From assembly GCF_021412565.1 (NCBI RefSeq), contig NZ_JAKCLJ010000013.1, positions 34,267 through 98,266 on the forward strand: a stretch of DNA of 64,000 bases, given 5' to 3'. Shown here one piece after another: positions 17,067 to 25,001 of this stretch. This DNA comes from Shewanella sp. AS1 (GTDB taxonomy: Bacteria; Pseudomonadota; Gammaproteobacteria; Enterobacterales; Shewanellaceae). Both the position numbers and the translations under genes were made by a program. Position 1 is the stretch's first letter; each line of letters begins with the position of its first letter. Below the pieces are notes generated by a model that saw nothing but the letters and a program-made list of their open reading frames with translations, did not search any database and had not been told where the DNA came from.

Positions 17067-17714
17067 ATGAGCATCTGGAAAACATATTTCTGCAGAATTA
17101 TTAATTTAATTCGCAAACAAAGTAAAAAAAATGACTTGGCTGAAAGTTGTGCACTACGGGACGAGTTGCTTTGGGGGGACAAGAACACCAATGAGGATAC
17201 ATTACAATGCAATGCGGATCGTCTTCCTAGCTCTAACCTTGATAACGGGTTAAATACGAATATTGAGGAATGGAAAGATACACGTCCCTCTAACAAAACA
17301 CGAGCTCAACTTAATAATATACCGACAAAAATTGAGTTGGAACACGCTAGCGAGACAAATAATATACAGAGAAAAGATGACAATGCTGAAAAAATTGAAA
17401 TTTTTCAGACCGAAGCATCACATGATATCAACAATACTATAGAGAAACCTATCAACCCTAAACTTGATAGGCAATTTTGGCTTGATATATTAGAAAAGAG
17501 TGGAAAGGCTAATACTAGCCGCTATTACAAGCTATCAGATGGTTTACCTATAAAGAAGCAGGTTACTGAAAAAACTCAACCTGCTAGCTTTAAACCTAAA
17601 AAATCCCAAAATGATGAAATACTGAATGAACCCTCAAAGTGCTGGATAGGTCACGGGGGGATGCTATACAGTTCAACAGGTAATGGAGGAAAAGGACTTG
17701 GCGGTGGTACCTGA
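17067..17714 (+). CDS. island orphan protein with Gly-rich C-terminus
   Basis: 215 residues; not recognised. Start ATG 17067 after GGGGTCG. Basic N-terminus with a short amphipathic segment (FCRIINLIRK), then a long low-complexity, Asn/Lys/Glu-rich and probably disordered region (25-140), a short ordered-looking block with DRQFWLDILEKSG (about 143-155), and a C-terminal tail with GHGGMLYSSTGNGGKGLGGG. The nucleotide sequence is markedly AT-rich with rare-codon use unlike the neighbouring housekeeping genes, indicating recent transfer. It sits between a restriction-system fragment and a DUF4145-like gene, a context common for defence islands, but nothing in it shows a function. Confidence 0.5.
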   Translation: MSIWKTYFCRIINLIRKQSKKNDLAESCALRDELLWGDKNTNEDTLQCNADRLPSSNLDNGLNTNIEEWKDTRPSNKTRAQLNNIPTKIELEHASETNNIQRKDDNAEKIEIFQTEASHDINNTIEKPINPKLDRQFWLDILEKSGKANTSRYYKLSDGLPIKKQVTEKTQPASFKPKKSQNDEILNEPSKCWIGHGGMLYSSTGNGGKGLGGGT

Positions 17715-17786
17715 ATCTTGTGCTTAAACTCTATAAGGTTTTAGCTAAATTAATTTAACAAAAGAAACGGGTTGCAAATAGTTATT

Positions 17787-18494
17787 ATGATTGACGTTAT
17801 TAACCAGATTACAGCTAAGAATGCGCATTTAGGCAAAGGCATTTTGTTTGCCGCTACCCACATGCGTGAAGACCCAGCTATTTCATTAAGTAAATGCCGT
17901 GCGTTATTAGAAGACATTGTTAACAGCGTAAAGCAGGCCGAAGGTTATGGCCTTAATGACCGCATTGCCTCACTTAACGGTCAGGTGTCTGACACTATAG
18001 TGACCCAAATGCACTTTATTCGTAAGATGGGCAATATTGGAACTCATGCTGCGTCTGACGCCAACAAACAAAGCTGTGCACAGTGCATTACTTGTTTAAT
18101 TGCCGTGGCTTGCTGGCGTTACGATATTGAAAACACCTTACCAACTTTTAAGTTAGTTGAACCGAAGTTAGTTTCAGCCCCCCCAAAAGTAACTTTACAA
18201 GCCCGTTATTTTATTGCCGATGCAATTCACAGAACATGGTCTAAGGTGGCTGTACTGACTTCTGACGGCGTACTTTATAGTGAATACTTGCACTATATGA
18301 ATCTACGGGTATTTAAACGTGATGGCGTTGATTTTACGACGTTTAAAGCCTCTGATTTTCGCTTTGGTGCCGATGAGCATGGTCATGGTTATCAGCCATT
18401 ACGAGAAGTCACACGAGAACAAGCGCAAGCTTTCCAATTGACTAGCCAAAGCAATTGGGTGGCTGGTTATTTAGCCAAAATCGGTATTCGTTAA
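17787..18494 (+). CDS. DUF4145-like protein of the yicC island
   Basis: 235 residues from ATG 17787; an in-frame TTG at 17772 follows AAGAAACGGG and may be the real start. Residues ~25-100 (CRALLEDIVN, LNDRIASLNGQVSD, HFIRKMGNIGTHA) match the helical DUF4145 pattern, which is found alone or fused to type I restriction subunits and other defence proteins. The C-terminal ~110 residues, with TWSKVAVLTSDGVLYSEYLHY and DFRFGADEHGHGYQPLREVT, are not recognised. With the HsdS fragment upstream, this is probably a survivor of a restriction/defence locus; biochemical role unknown. Confidence 0.55.
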   Translation: MIDVINQITAKNAHLGKGILFAATHMREDPAISLSKCRALLEDIVNSVKQAEGYGLNDRIASLNGQVSDTIVTQMHFIRKMGNIGTHAASDANKQSCAQCITCLIAVACWRYDIENTLPTFKLVEPKLVSAPPKVTLQARYFIADAIHRTWSKVAVLTSDGVLYSEYLHYMNLRVFKRDGVDFTTFKASDFRFGADEHGHGYQPLREVTREQAQAFQLTSQSNWVAGYLAKIGIR

Positions 18495-18827
18495 GTAATT
18501 TTTTGGCATTTAATTGGGCTAGTCAAAACCAATAGTACAAGTAATACTTTTTAGAGGTTGAAGGATAAAGCAACCATTGCACTTTGAAGGGATGCTATGG
18601 AACAAAGGAATGACGGCCAATGACTGAAGTAACATGCAGCAAAAAAGCTAAGTTTATAGTCTGATTTTCTGAAGCTAAGTAAATGTCTCGTTTCTTATAA
18701 TAGAAAGACCAAGCAATCAATCCTAGTACTCTACAATTCGGTTACTAAAAAGGTTACTAATCGAAAAAAAATAACAATGCAAACACAAAGCACTGTTTTA
18801 TAAGGATTCATTTAACATATACAACAA
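18495..18827. other. non-coding right end of the yicC island
   Basis: About 330 nt without a gene I can support. It holds the two right-end arm-type GGTTACTAA sites and otherwise AT-rich sequence up to attR. Confidence 0.6.
18740..18760. other. arm-type integrase sites, right end
   Basis: Two direct copies of GGTTACTAA (18740-18748, 18752-18760) with the same 12-bp period as the left-end pair. Confidence 0.55.
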
Positions 18828-18849
18828 GCAGATCCAGAACGTGGAATAG
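18828..18849. other. attR: right direct repeat (displaced yicC 3' end)
   Basis: Reads in frame as K/Q-I-Q-N-V-E-stop, the last codons of yicC, and is likely the original chromosomal end of the gene. It is followed by the terminator at 18865-18892. Confidence 0.75.
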
Positions 18850-18864
18850 TATTCCCACTGCTAC

Positions 18865-18892
18865 AAAAAAGCCTCATTTCTGAGGCTTTTCG
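18865..18892. terminator. bidirectional terminator
   Basis: Ten-bp stem AAAAGCCTCA/TGAGGCTTTT (18867-18876, 18881-18890), 4-nt loop. Probably the ancestral yicC terminator, and serves the minus-strand gene ending at 18911. Confidence 0.88.
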
Positions 18893-18910
18893 TTATTTAG
18901 CTCATGGAGA

Positions 18911-20197
18911 CTACACGGTCAATCCCCAAACATCGAAGGCTTCCTGAGCGAGCTGCTCTCGAAAATCTGGATGGGCGATGTCGATGAGGGCACGGGCGCG
19001 TTCGCGCAGGGATTTGCCACGCAGGTTAGCGATGCCGTATTCCGTCACTATGTAATGTACGTGGGCGCGGGTGGTCACCACCCCTGCACCGGGGGAGAGC
19101 ACTGTGCTTATACGCGAGACCTTGCCACTGGCTGCGGTACTTGGCAGGGCGATCACAGAGCGGCCGCCTTCTGACAGGCCGGCGCCGCGGATAAAGTCCA
19201 TTTGACCGCCCACACCTGAGTAGATTTTAGTGCCGAGTGAGTCGGCGCAGATCTGCCCCGAGATATCCACCTGCAGGGCCGAGTTAATCGCCATCACGTT
19301 AGGGTTCTTACGGATAATGGAGGTGTCATTGACCTGCTCAATATCCATAAACACCACGGATGGGTTGTCATCGACATAGTCGTATAAGCGCTGACTGCCC
19401 AAGGCAAAGCCGGTGACTGTCTTGCCTGTGTGTACTTTCTTGCGCTTGTTATTAATCACCCCAAGCTCGACCAGATTAAGCACGCCATCGGAGAACAACT
19501 CGGTATGTACCCCAAGATCTTTATGCTCTGTCAGGCAAGATAATACCGCATCGGGAATGGCGCCTATGCCCATCTGCAGACAGTCGCCGTCACGTACCAG
19601 TTTTGCCACGTTTTGCCCTATGGCCACACTGGTTGGATCGCTGGCCGCCAGCGGATGCTGAGGTAAGGGTTCGCTCTGGGTATAAACGGCGGCAAATTTA
19701 TCGTAATGGATAAAGCCGTCGCCATGAGTTCGCGGCATAAGCGGGTTAATGTGAGCGATAATTTTTCCCGCCACCTGACAAGCAGCCAAGCTGGCCTCAA
19801 CCGAGATCCCTAATGAGCAGATCCCGTGTTTATCCGGCGGTGACACTTGGACAATGGCGGTGTCGATACGCTGCTCGCCAGAGCGAAACAGCTTGGGCAC
19901 TTCAGAAAGGAAAATCGGTACATAATCCGCATCCCCTTGTTGCAGCAGCTCACGTGTGGGTAAACCGCCAAAGAAGCAACGATGGCGCAGGTGGCCTTTA
20001 AGCTCTGGCGCACTGAGGGATTCGGCGCACTCTGTGTGCAGTTGCAGCAGGGTTAAATCTTCTCTTGTCAGTGCGTGCTGTGCCAATGCATCGAGCAAGA
20101 CTTTCGGGGTTGCGCCCATCGAATGGGTCCAGAGCGTCTCGCCACTTTCAATAATTGAGACCGCTTCTAACGCTGTGTTACAAACTTTTGGTGCCAT
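18911..20197 (-). CDS. acetyl-CoA hydrolase/CoA-transferase family protein
   Basis: 428 residues from ATG 20197 (GGAAG 6 nt upstream); longer in-frame readings add an unconserved extension. Family I CoA-transferase fold in two halves. The HTELFSDG segment carries the catalytic glutamate that forms the glutamyl-CoA thioester; VSPPDKHGICSLGIS, GIGAIPDAVL, GGQMDFIRGAG and the closing EYGIANLRGKSLRERA are typical of the acetyl-CoA hydrolase / 4-hydroxybutyrate CoA-transferase group. Likely moves CoA between short acyl groups such as acetate, propionate, butyrate or 4-hydroxybutyrate; the exact pair cannot be told. Single gene. Confidence 0.82.
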   Translation of the reverse strand: MAPKVCNTALEAVSIIESGETLWTHSMGATPKVLLDALAQHALTREDLTLLQLHTECAESLSAPELKGHLRHRCFFGGLPTRELLQQGDADYVPIFLSEVPKLFRSGEQRIDTAIVQVSPPDKHGICSLGISVEASLAACQVAGKIIAHINPLMPRTHGDGFIHYDKFAAVYTQSEPLPQHPLAASDPTSVAIGQNVAKLVRDGDCLQMGIGAIPDAVLSCLTEHKDLGVHTELFSDGVLNLVELGVINNKRKKVHTGKTVTGFALGSQRLYDYVDDNPSVVFMDIEQVNDTSIIRKNPNVMAINSALQVDISGQICADSLGTKIYSGVGGQMDFIRGAGLSEGGRSVIALPSTAASGKVSRISTVLSPGAGVVTTRAHVHYIVTEYGIANLRGKSLRERARALIDIAHPDFREQLAQEAFDVWGLTV

Positions 20198-20298
20198 TAT
20201 TTTCTTCCGCATCGATAAATCTGGGTGCAGTGTATGGCGTAAGCGCTTGCATTTACAGCGCTGAATAGAAGGAAATGGGGTTAAGTTGATCTCAAGCA

Positions 20299-20335
20299 AT
20301 AAAAGCGGAAATGGTCGGATCTCCCATTTCCGCAT
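20299..20335 (-). terminator. terminator of the kinase/nucleotidyltransferase operon
   Basis: Ten-bp stem (20305-20314, 20324-20333) with a 9-nt loop, followed on the minus strand by TTTTATTG, ~20 nt after the kinase stop. A T run on the plus side makes it potentially bidirectional. Confidence 0.75.
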
Positions 20336-20355
20336 TTTTCCTGAGTCAGGTCATC

Positions 20356-21453
20356 TTATTCGAAATAGGTAAGTAAGCTATCTTGCTGACTTAACAGGCT
20401 TAAATACAGGGTAAACTGATTGGCTGCCCGCTGTAGATTGTGATCCTCATGATGGATATGGAAATAGACATCACCATTGAGATGGTCGGTCAAAAAGCGC
20501 ACTCCTATCATAAGGCAGATGACCCGGGCGCCGAGCCAGAGACTCTGCTTTTCTGCATGGCTAAGCACCTGATCGAGTTCGCTCAAGTATCCCTGGCAGA
20601 TAGCGGCAAATATCGACTCACGCACAGTGACGTTTTCAAGATTGGTCGAGTCTTCCGCTTCCGGTGAGGTGAAGGTACGCACCATATCGCCAAAGTCATA
20701 CATCAAATGACCTTTCATGCAGGTATCGAGATCGATAATCGCCAGACTGCTCATGTCACGCTTATCGTAAAGCATATTGTTGATTTTAGTGTCGTTATGA
20801 CAGATCCGCAGCGGCAGGCTATCACTCAGCTGCGCTAATTCATCCAGCAGACTCTGCTGCGACAGGGCCAAATCCACCCACTGCTGGCAAGCGGATAAGC
20901 GGCCAACACTGTCCTTTTGCGCGGCGACTTTAAGCTGCTCGATGCGATTCGGCAAATGATGAAAATGGGGGATCACGTCTTCAATCCCGGCGGCATCCAG
21001 ACTACTCAGGGCGCGGGAAAAATGGCCAAACGCCTGGGCGGCAGAGTAAGCCTGCTGTTCATCGCTCACGACTTCGATGCTATGGCTATGGGGCAGATAA
21101 TTGATCGCCCGCCAGAAACCAGCATCGCCTAATTCGAGAAAGAGTTGCGATTCTTTCGTGGGCAGAGGCTCAACTACCTTAAGCCTATATTCCCCGGCCT
21201 GCACCTGGCGATGCAGATGCTGGGCAATTTTATCGGCATTGTTAACCACGGCCTGAGGCAGGGTAAATACTTGAGTATTAATGCGTTGCAGTACCATCTC
21301 ACCGGATTGCCATCGCACCAGAAAAGTATCATTGATATGGCCATTTCCAAGTGGGGCAACTTTGGCATCCATTGCAATACCAAAGTGTGGCAGCACCTGC
21401 TGCCGAATAAGTTCGATCAACCCATTAACTCCAATAATTTTTGTTTCACCCAC
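20356..21453 (-). CDS. APH-fold kinase, N-acetylhexosamine 1-kinase-like
   Basis: 365 residues in the aminoglycoside phosphotransferase/choline kinase superfamily. Visible: N-terminal GNGHINDTFLV loop, KVVE, the catalytic-loop CHNDTKINNMLYD (His-x-Asp...Asn) and metal-binding IIDLDTCMKGHLMYDFGDM. HNDTK-NN and IDLDT are the forms seen in N-acetylhexosamine 1-kinases (NahK) rather than antibiotic kinases. The GTG at 21453 lies inside the upstream gene (37-nt overlap); a TTG at 21420 that overlaps that gene's TGA, with GGAG 8 nt upstream, is an equally good start. The adjacent nucleotidyltransferase suggests a two-step sugar salvage: sugar to sugar-1-P to NDP-sugar. Substrate not determined. Confidence 0.75.
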   Translation of the reverse strand: MGETKIIGVNGLIELIRQQVLPHFGIAMDAKVAPLGNGHINDTFLVRWQSGEMVLQRINTQVFTLPQAVVNNADKIAQHLHRQVQAGEYRLKVVEPLPTKESQLFLELGDAGFWRAINYLPHSHSIEVVSDEQQAYSAAQAFGHFSRALSSLDAAGIEDVIPHFHHLPNRIEQLKVAAQKDSVGRLSACQQWVDLALSQQSLLDELAQLSDSLPLRICHNDTKINNMLYDKRDMSSLAIIDLDTCMKGHLMYDFGDMVRTFTSPEAEDSTNLENVTVRESIFAAICQGYLSELDQVLSHAEKQSLWLGARVICLMIGVRFLTDHLNGDVYFHIHHEDHNLQRAANQFTLYLSLLSQQDSLLTYFE

Positions 21454-22367
21454 ACGCTATCCTCTGGATAGGTCACACCTAGCCATGTCTCATCGGTTGT
21501 GTTGACATAAACTTGCCTGGCAATCGCTGCGCCGTCATCTTGAGGAATGCACGGCTGTGACACTAAACACGCCTGCACGACAGCGGGGAGATAGCATTCA
21601 CTGGCGGCTTGCAGACCAGATACCTTAACAAATTCACTTAAGGAATGCGCTAACTGGGTAAATATTTGCGCAGTAAATCCCCAGCAGGTCATAGAAACCA
21701 AACTCATAGGCGCTAACTCGGCCAGCCTATCTTGATGTCGTCCTAGCAATTTTCCCTGTTGCCAGCGGATATCGAGCCACTCTTCAACCGAGATCAGATA
21801 ACCACCCTCTGTCATGCAAATGCCGCGATTCACGCCGCCGTTTTCGGACAGGGTTTCAGATAAAGAGTAAGCCACCATCTGCCACTGCTCGGGATCGCGC
21901 GCAAAGCCTTGTACCATCAAGGCAAACGCCTTCTCGCCATAGAAGTCATCAGCGTTGATCACCACCATAGGGCCGTGGACTAAGTGACGGGCACTCCAGA
22001 GTGCATGAGCCGTCCCCCAGGGCTTAGTGCGATAACGCCCATCACCCACAATGGCAAGACACTCACTGGGCAAGTCCAGCAGCCGCTGCTCACAAAAGTG
22101 CAGCGCAAAGCCTTCAGGCAGATCGGCTAATAAGGCTTGCAGAGGAGAGATGAGTTCGGCGCGAGTCACTATCACAGCTGCGCCAAATCCGGCTTTAACG
22201 GCCCTGACAATGGAGAGCTCCAGCATGGTTTCCCCATTGGGGCCGAGCCGTGCCAGCTGCTTGTCACCACCGAAACGACTACCAAGCCCTGCAGCCATCA
22301 CCACTAAGGTGAGTGATGATGTCGTTGAAACAGTATCGTTATCAGAAGATAAATCTGTGGTTAGCAT
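21417..22367 (-). CDS. NDP-sugar nucleotidyltransferase-like protein
   Basis: 316 residues of the GT-A nucleotidyltransferase superfamily. The N-terminal signature LVVMAAGLGSRFGGDKQLARLGPNGETMLE (in pieces: AAGLGSRFGGDKQ) binds the NTP, KPWGTAHALW is the base/sugar segment, and VVINADDFYG has the metal-binding Asp pair. First gene of a two-gene operon with a NahK-like kinase. The pair resembles in logic AmgK/MurU of cell-wall recycling and NahK-linked hexosamine salvage, but the proteins are not close enough for me to name either. Confidence 0.75.
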   Translation of the reverse strand: MLTTDLSSDNDTVSTTSSLTLVVMAAGLGSRFGGDKQLARLGPNGETMLELSIVRAVKAGFGAAVIVTRAELISPLQALLADLPEGFALHFCEQRLLDLPSECLAIVGDGRYRTKPWGTAHALWSARHLVHGPMVVINADDFYGEKAFALMVQGFARDPEQWQMVAYSLSETLSENGGVNRGICMTEGGYLISVEEWLDIRWQQGKLLGRHQDRLAELAPMSLVSMTCWGFTAQIFTQLAHSLSEFVKVSGLQAASECYLPAVVQACLVSQPCIPQDDGAAIARQVYVNTTDETWLGVTYPEDSVWVKQKLLELMG

Positions 22368-22490
22368 AATTGACCAAACAAACCGAGCATCAAAGGCGCC
22401 AATTTAAGTGTGAACGCCTAGTCTAATCGGTTCGAATGGAGAACACCAGCAAGGGATAGTCTCGTCTCGACTCGATTTTATCAGTTCTGC

Positions 22491-23756
22491 CTATAGATAG
22501 GGCCTGAAGGCCGCTTCCTTGGCTAATGCCGCCTGACTCCCCTTAAGACTGAACTGATAGCCACAGAGTTTCAGACTGCCACGCATGGCAATATCTTTTA
22601 TTATCGCCTGGGTATCCAATGGCGAGAAACGCGCCACTGTCGAGGTATTGGCCAACAAATTTACCTCGATGGGACGATATTGAGTGCCATCGTTAAAGGT
22701 CAGCGCCTGACAGCTGCGATCCCCTTTGGCGGTGGCCAGCGACCAGATAAGCCCGGGCTCTCCCCGCTCGCCCAGCCAGCTCAGTGCCAACGCATCCCCC
22801 TCAAGCAGCACACTAAAGCCATCGGGCATGGTGGCGGTTTTCACCAGCGCATTTTCCTGAGACTGAGCCATAGTCTGGGGCGAAGGTTGTGACTGCGCCG
22901 TCTGCACCTCGCTATTGTCGCCGCTGGGGTAGATTAGCCAAGCCGACGTAAACAGTACCAGAGCCACACAGGTGACTATCGCGGCTTTCGGGTAGGTTTT
23001 CAGATAGAGAAGAATATCACTTACCAGCCTAGCAAGTAGGCCGCCCCAAGTGCTGAGCAGTTCAGATAAAGACCCCGACTGAGAAGGCTCGTGATAGCGG
23101 TTATAGCCCCTGTCACCAGCCTCTTCATTCTCATCCGCAGCATTGTGAATAGCACCGCCTTGAACAGCAGCGCCGTGAACAGCATCAGTGTTACCTGCGC
23201 CAGTTAAGGGCGCATCATCGAACACGTACCTGGCATGCTCGCTTGGTGCCTGCTCATTTGGTGTCGCGACAGTGAAATCGTCAGCAACAAAAGAGGCAGT
23301 ATCGACAGCCTCATCATAGGCGAATCTGGGTTCGACCCGGCGACGCTGACCTGTGGCGCGTAGATTCGATGCTGTCATTCTTGGGCCACGATAACCCAAG
23401 CCGTCGCCCTGAAAACTGCTGACGGGCATAGGACGGCGCAGTATCAGCACTATGGCGACCAGCGCGAGCAACACACTGAATCCAAGTAGAATAGGCCAGT
23501 TAAAGCTGTAAGCTAACCCAAGGAGCAGCAGAGCCCCGCCCGGCAGTAAAAACAAGGGGGACTTTTGCCCCTGCAGGCGGCGCCAGGCACTCAAACTGGC
23601 AACTAAGGCTGCACCCAAGGCGAGGAAGATAATGAACCCATGGCCTGCGAGCAAAAGATCAAACAGAGACACCAATAACACACTCACAATAGTGATCAGT
23701 GCAAATCGTACATTGCTGTCTACGCCCTGACGGCAAAAAAAGGTGTTTAACTGCAT
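22491..23756 (-). CDS. membrane protein of unknown function
   Basis: 421 residues from ATG 23756 (a start 15 nt upstream is possible). Four N-terminal hydrophobic helices (about 15-110), then a ~130-residue low-complexity hydrophilic region rich in Ala, Asp and Arg, a further membrane helix near 265-285 (AAIVTCVALVLFTSAWLIY), and a ~130-residue C-terminal domain with a Cys pair (CQALTF, KLCGYQF) that would lie in the periplasm. I do not recognise the family. Single gene, between the nucleotidyltransferase operon and the divergent gmk. Confidence 0.6.
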   Translation of the reverse strand: MQLNTFFCRQGVDSNVRFALITIVSVLLVSLFDLLLAGHGFIIFLALGAALVASLSAWRRLQGQKSPLFLLPGGALLLLGLAYSFNWPILLGFSVLLALVAIVLILRRPMPVSSFQGDGLGYRGPRMTASNLRATGQRRRVEPRFAYDEAVDTASFVADDFTVATPNEQAPSEHARYVFDDAPLTGAGNTDAVHGAAVQGGAIHNAADENEEAGDRGYNRYHEPSQSGSLSELLSTWGGLLARLVSDILLYLKTYPKAAIVTCVALVLFTSAWLIYPSGDNSEVQTAQSQPSPQTMAQSQENALVKTATMPDGFSVLLEGDALALSWLGERGEPGLIWSLATAKGDRSCQALTFNDGTQYRPIEVNLLANTSTVARFSPLDTQAIIKDIAMRGSLKLCGYQFSLKGSQAALAKEAAFRPYL

Positions 23757-23976
23757 AACGCCATATCCCATAAAATCATTCGATAACCTTGGCTCAAGCG
23801 GCCACTTTCAATACAAACAGCATAGTCATTGAGCGGCTAAAGCGACAAATCTTAAATCGGCCAAGCATAATGCCCTTAACTGAGCCTGAGCTTAACGCCT
23901 GTGTGATCCGCCCCACATCTTCAGCAGAGGCTCGGCCGCATTATGAAAGCACTAGCCTAACTTTACCGCAAGGTTG

Positions 23977-23982
23977 TATAAT
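23977..23982 (+). promoter_or_regulatory. candidate -10 box of the gmk transcript
   Basis: A perfect TATAAT 42 nt upstream of the gmk ATG. The -35 region is poor. The 240 nt between this and the divergent membrane-protein gene hold no other feature I can support. Confidence 0.5.
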
Positions 23983-24024
23983 GCGCGGCTACCTTAAACG
24001 AATCAGCCTTTGGATAGCAAACAA

Positions 24025-24648
24025 ATGACCGCCCGCGGAAACCTCTTTATCATTTCAGCGCCTAGTGGTGCCGGTAAGTCCTCTCTGCTCTCTGCTATAT
24101 TGCAGGATAATCCCGCCGATATGAAGGTGTCAGTCTCCCACACCACACGCCAACCTAGGGTTGGAGAGGTAAACGGCGAGCATTATCATTTTGTTTCTGT
24201 TAATGAATTTAAAACGCTGATCGACAAGAATGCCTTTTTCGAATGGGCCGAAGTCTTTGGCAACTATTATGGCACCTCCCGCGAAGCCATTCAGGTGATG
24301 CTGGATAAAGGCATAGATGTGTTTCTCGATATCGACTGGCAGGGCGCTCAGCAAGTCAAAGAGATGATGCCAGAAGCGATTGGCATCTTTATTCTGCCCC
24401 CCTCGAAAGCCGAACTCGAACGCCGCCTCACTGGCCGTGGTCAGGACAGCGCAGAGGTGATCGCCGGACGCATGGCACAGGCCACTTCGGAGATCTCCCA
24501 CTACGATGAATATGACTTCATCATAGTCAATGACGACTTTAAACAGGCGCAAACCGACATAAAAGCAATTATTCGCAGCCAACGCCTCTCTCGTACTGGT
24601 CAAATTCATGCTCTAAATGATATGCTTAATGATCTGTTGGCAGATTAA
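24025..24648 (+). CDS. gmk: guanylate kinase
   Basis: GMP + ATP to GDP + ADP. 207 residues, identical in length to the E. coli enzyme, with P-loop [10 protein letters not shown] (about 11-20), the GMP-binding [21 protein letters not shown] and [13 protein letters not shown] at 24025 is chosen over an in-frame TTG 15 nt earlier because it aligns with homologues and has GGA ~10 nt upstream. Heads gmk-rpoZ-spoT, linking guanine nucleotide supply with (p)ppGpp metabolism. Confidence 0.97.
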   Translation: MTARGNLFIISAPSGAGKSSLLSAILQDNPADMKVSVSHTTRQPRVGEVNGEHYHFVSVNEFKTLIDKNAFFEWAEVFGNYYGTSREAIQVMLDKGIDVFLDIDWQGAQQVKEMMPEAIGIFILPPSKAELERRLTGRGQDSAEVIAGRMAQATSEISHYDEYDFIIVNDDFKQAQTDIKAIIRSQRLSRTGQIHALNDMLNDLLAD

Positions 24649-24707
24649 CTGTCATCATGTACAATTTTGCGTCATTTTTTCACCCATAATCACTGGAGTT
24701 TCAATAC

Positions 24708-24989
24708 ATGGCTCGCGTTACTGTAGAAGACGCCGTAAACCAAATCGGCAACCGTTTTGATATGATCCTGGTTGCAGCGCGTCGTGCTCGCCAAATCGCT
24801 GTGCAGGGCAAAGACCCTATGGTTGAAGAAGAGAACGACAAACCAACGGTTATCGCGCTACGCGAAATCGAACAAGGTTTAGTCACAGCCGACACGCTTG
24901 ATGCCGATGAGCGTCAGACTGTCCGCGAACGTGAAGCAGCCGAAATCGCTGCCGTTGCCGCCATCGCAGAAGGCCGCAACGTTTTATAG
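24708..24989 (+). CDS. rpoZ: RNA polymerase omega subunit
   Basis: 93 residues. Begins [20 protein letters not shown] and contains [20 protein letters not shown], both omega hallmarks. It promotes RNA polymerase assembly and forms part of a ppGpp site. GGAG 9-10 nt upstream. Followed by spoT after 12 nt. Confidence 0.97.
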   Translation: MARVTVEDAVNQIGNRFDMILVAARRARQIAVQGKDPMVEEENDKPTVIALREIEQGLVTADTLDADERQTVREREAAEIAAVAAIAEGRNVL

Positions 24990-25001
24990 GAGTGTCGCCA
25001 C

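Larger units (their letters stand above)
16355..18849. mobile_element. small decayed genomic island integrated in the 3' end of yicC
   Basis: A ~2.5-kb segment bounded by a 22-bp direct repeat: the yicC 3' end at 16355-16376 and a copy at 18828-18849. Between them lie arm-type repeats near both ends, the N-terminus of a tyrosine integrase pointing inward, a fragment of a type I restriction specificity subunit, an orphan ORF and a DUF4145-like gene. Base composition of the cargo (notably 17.0-17.8 kb) is much more AT-rich than flanking genes. The yicC 3' end is a known target of integrases, for example those of mobilizable islands moved by SXT/R391 elements. With most of the integrase missing, the island cannot excise by itself. 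Confidence 0.8.
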
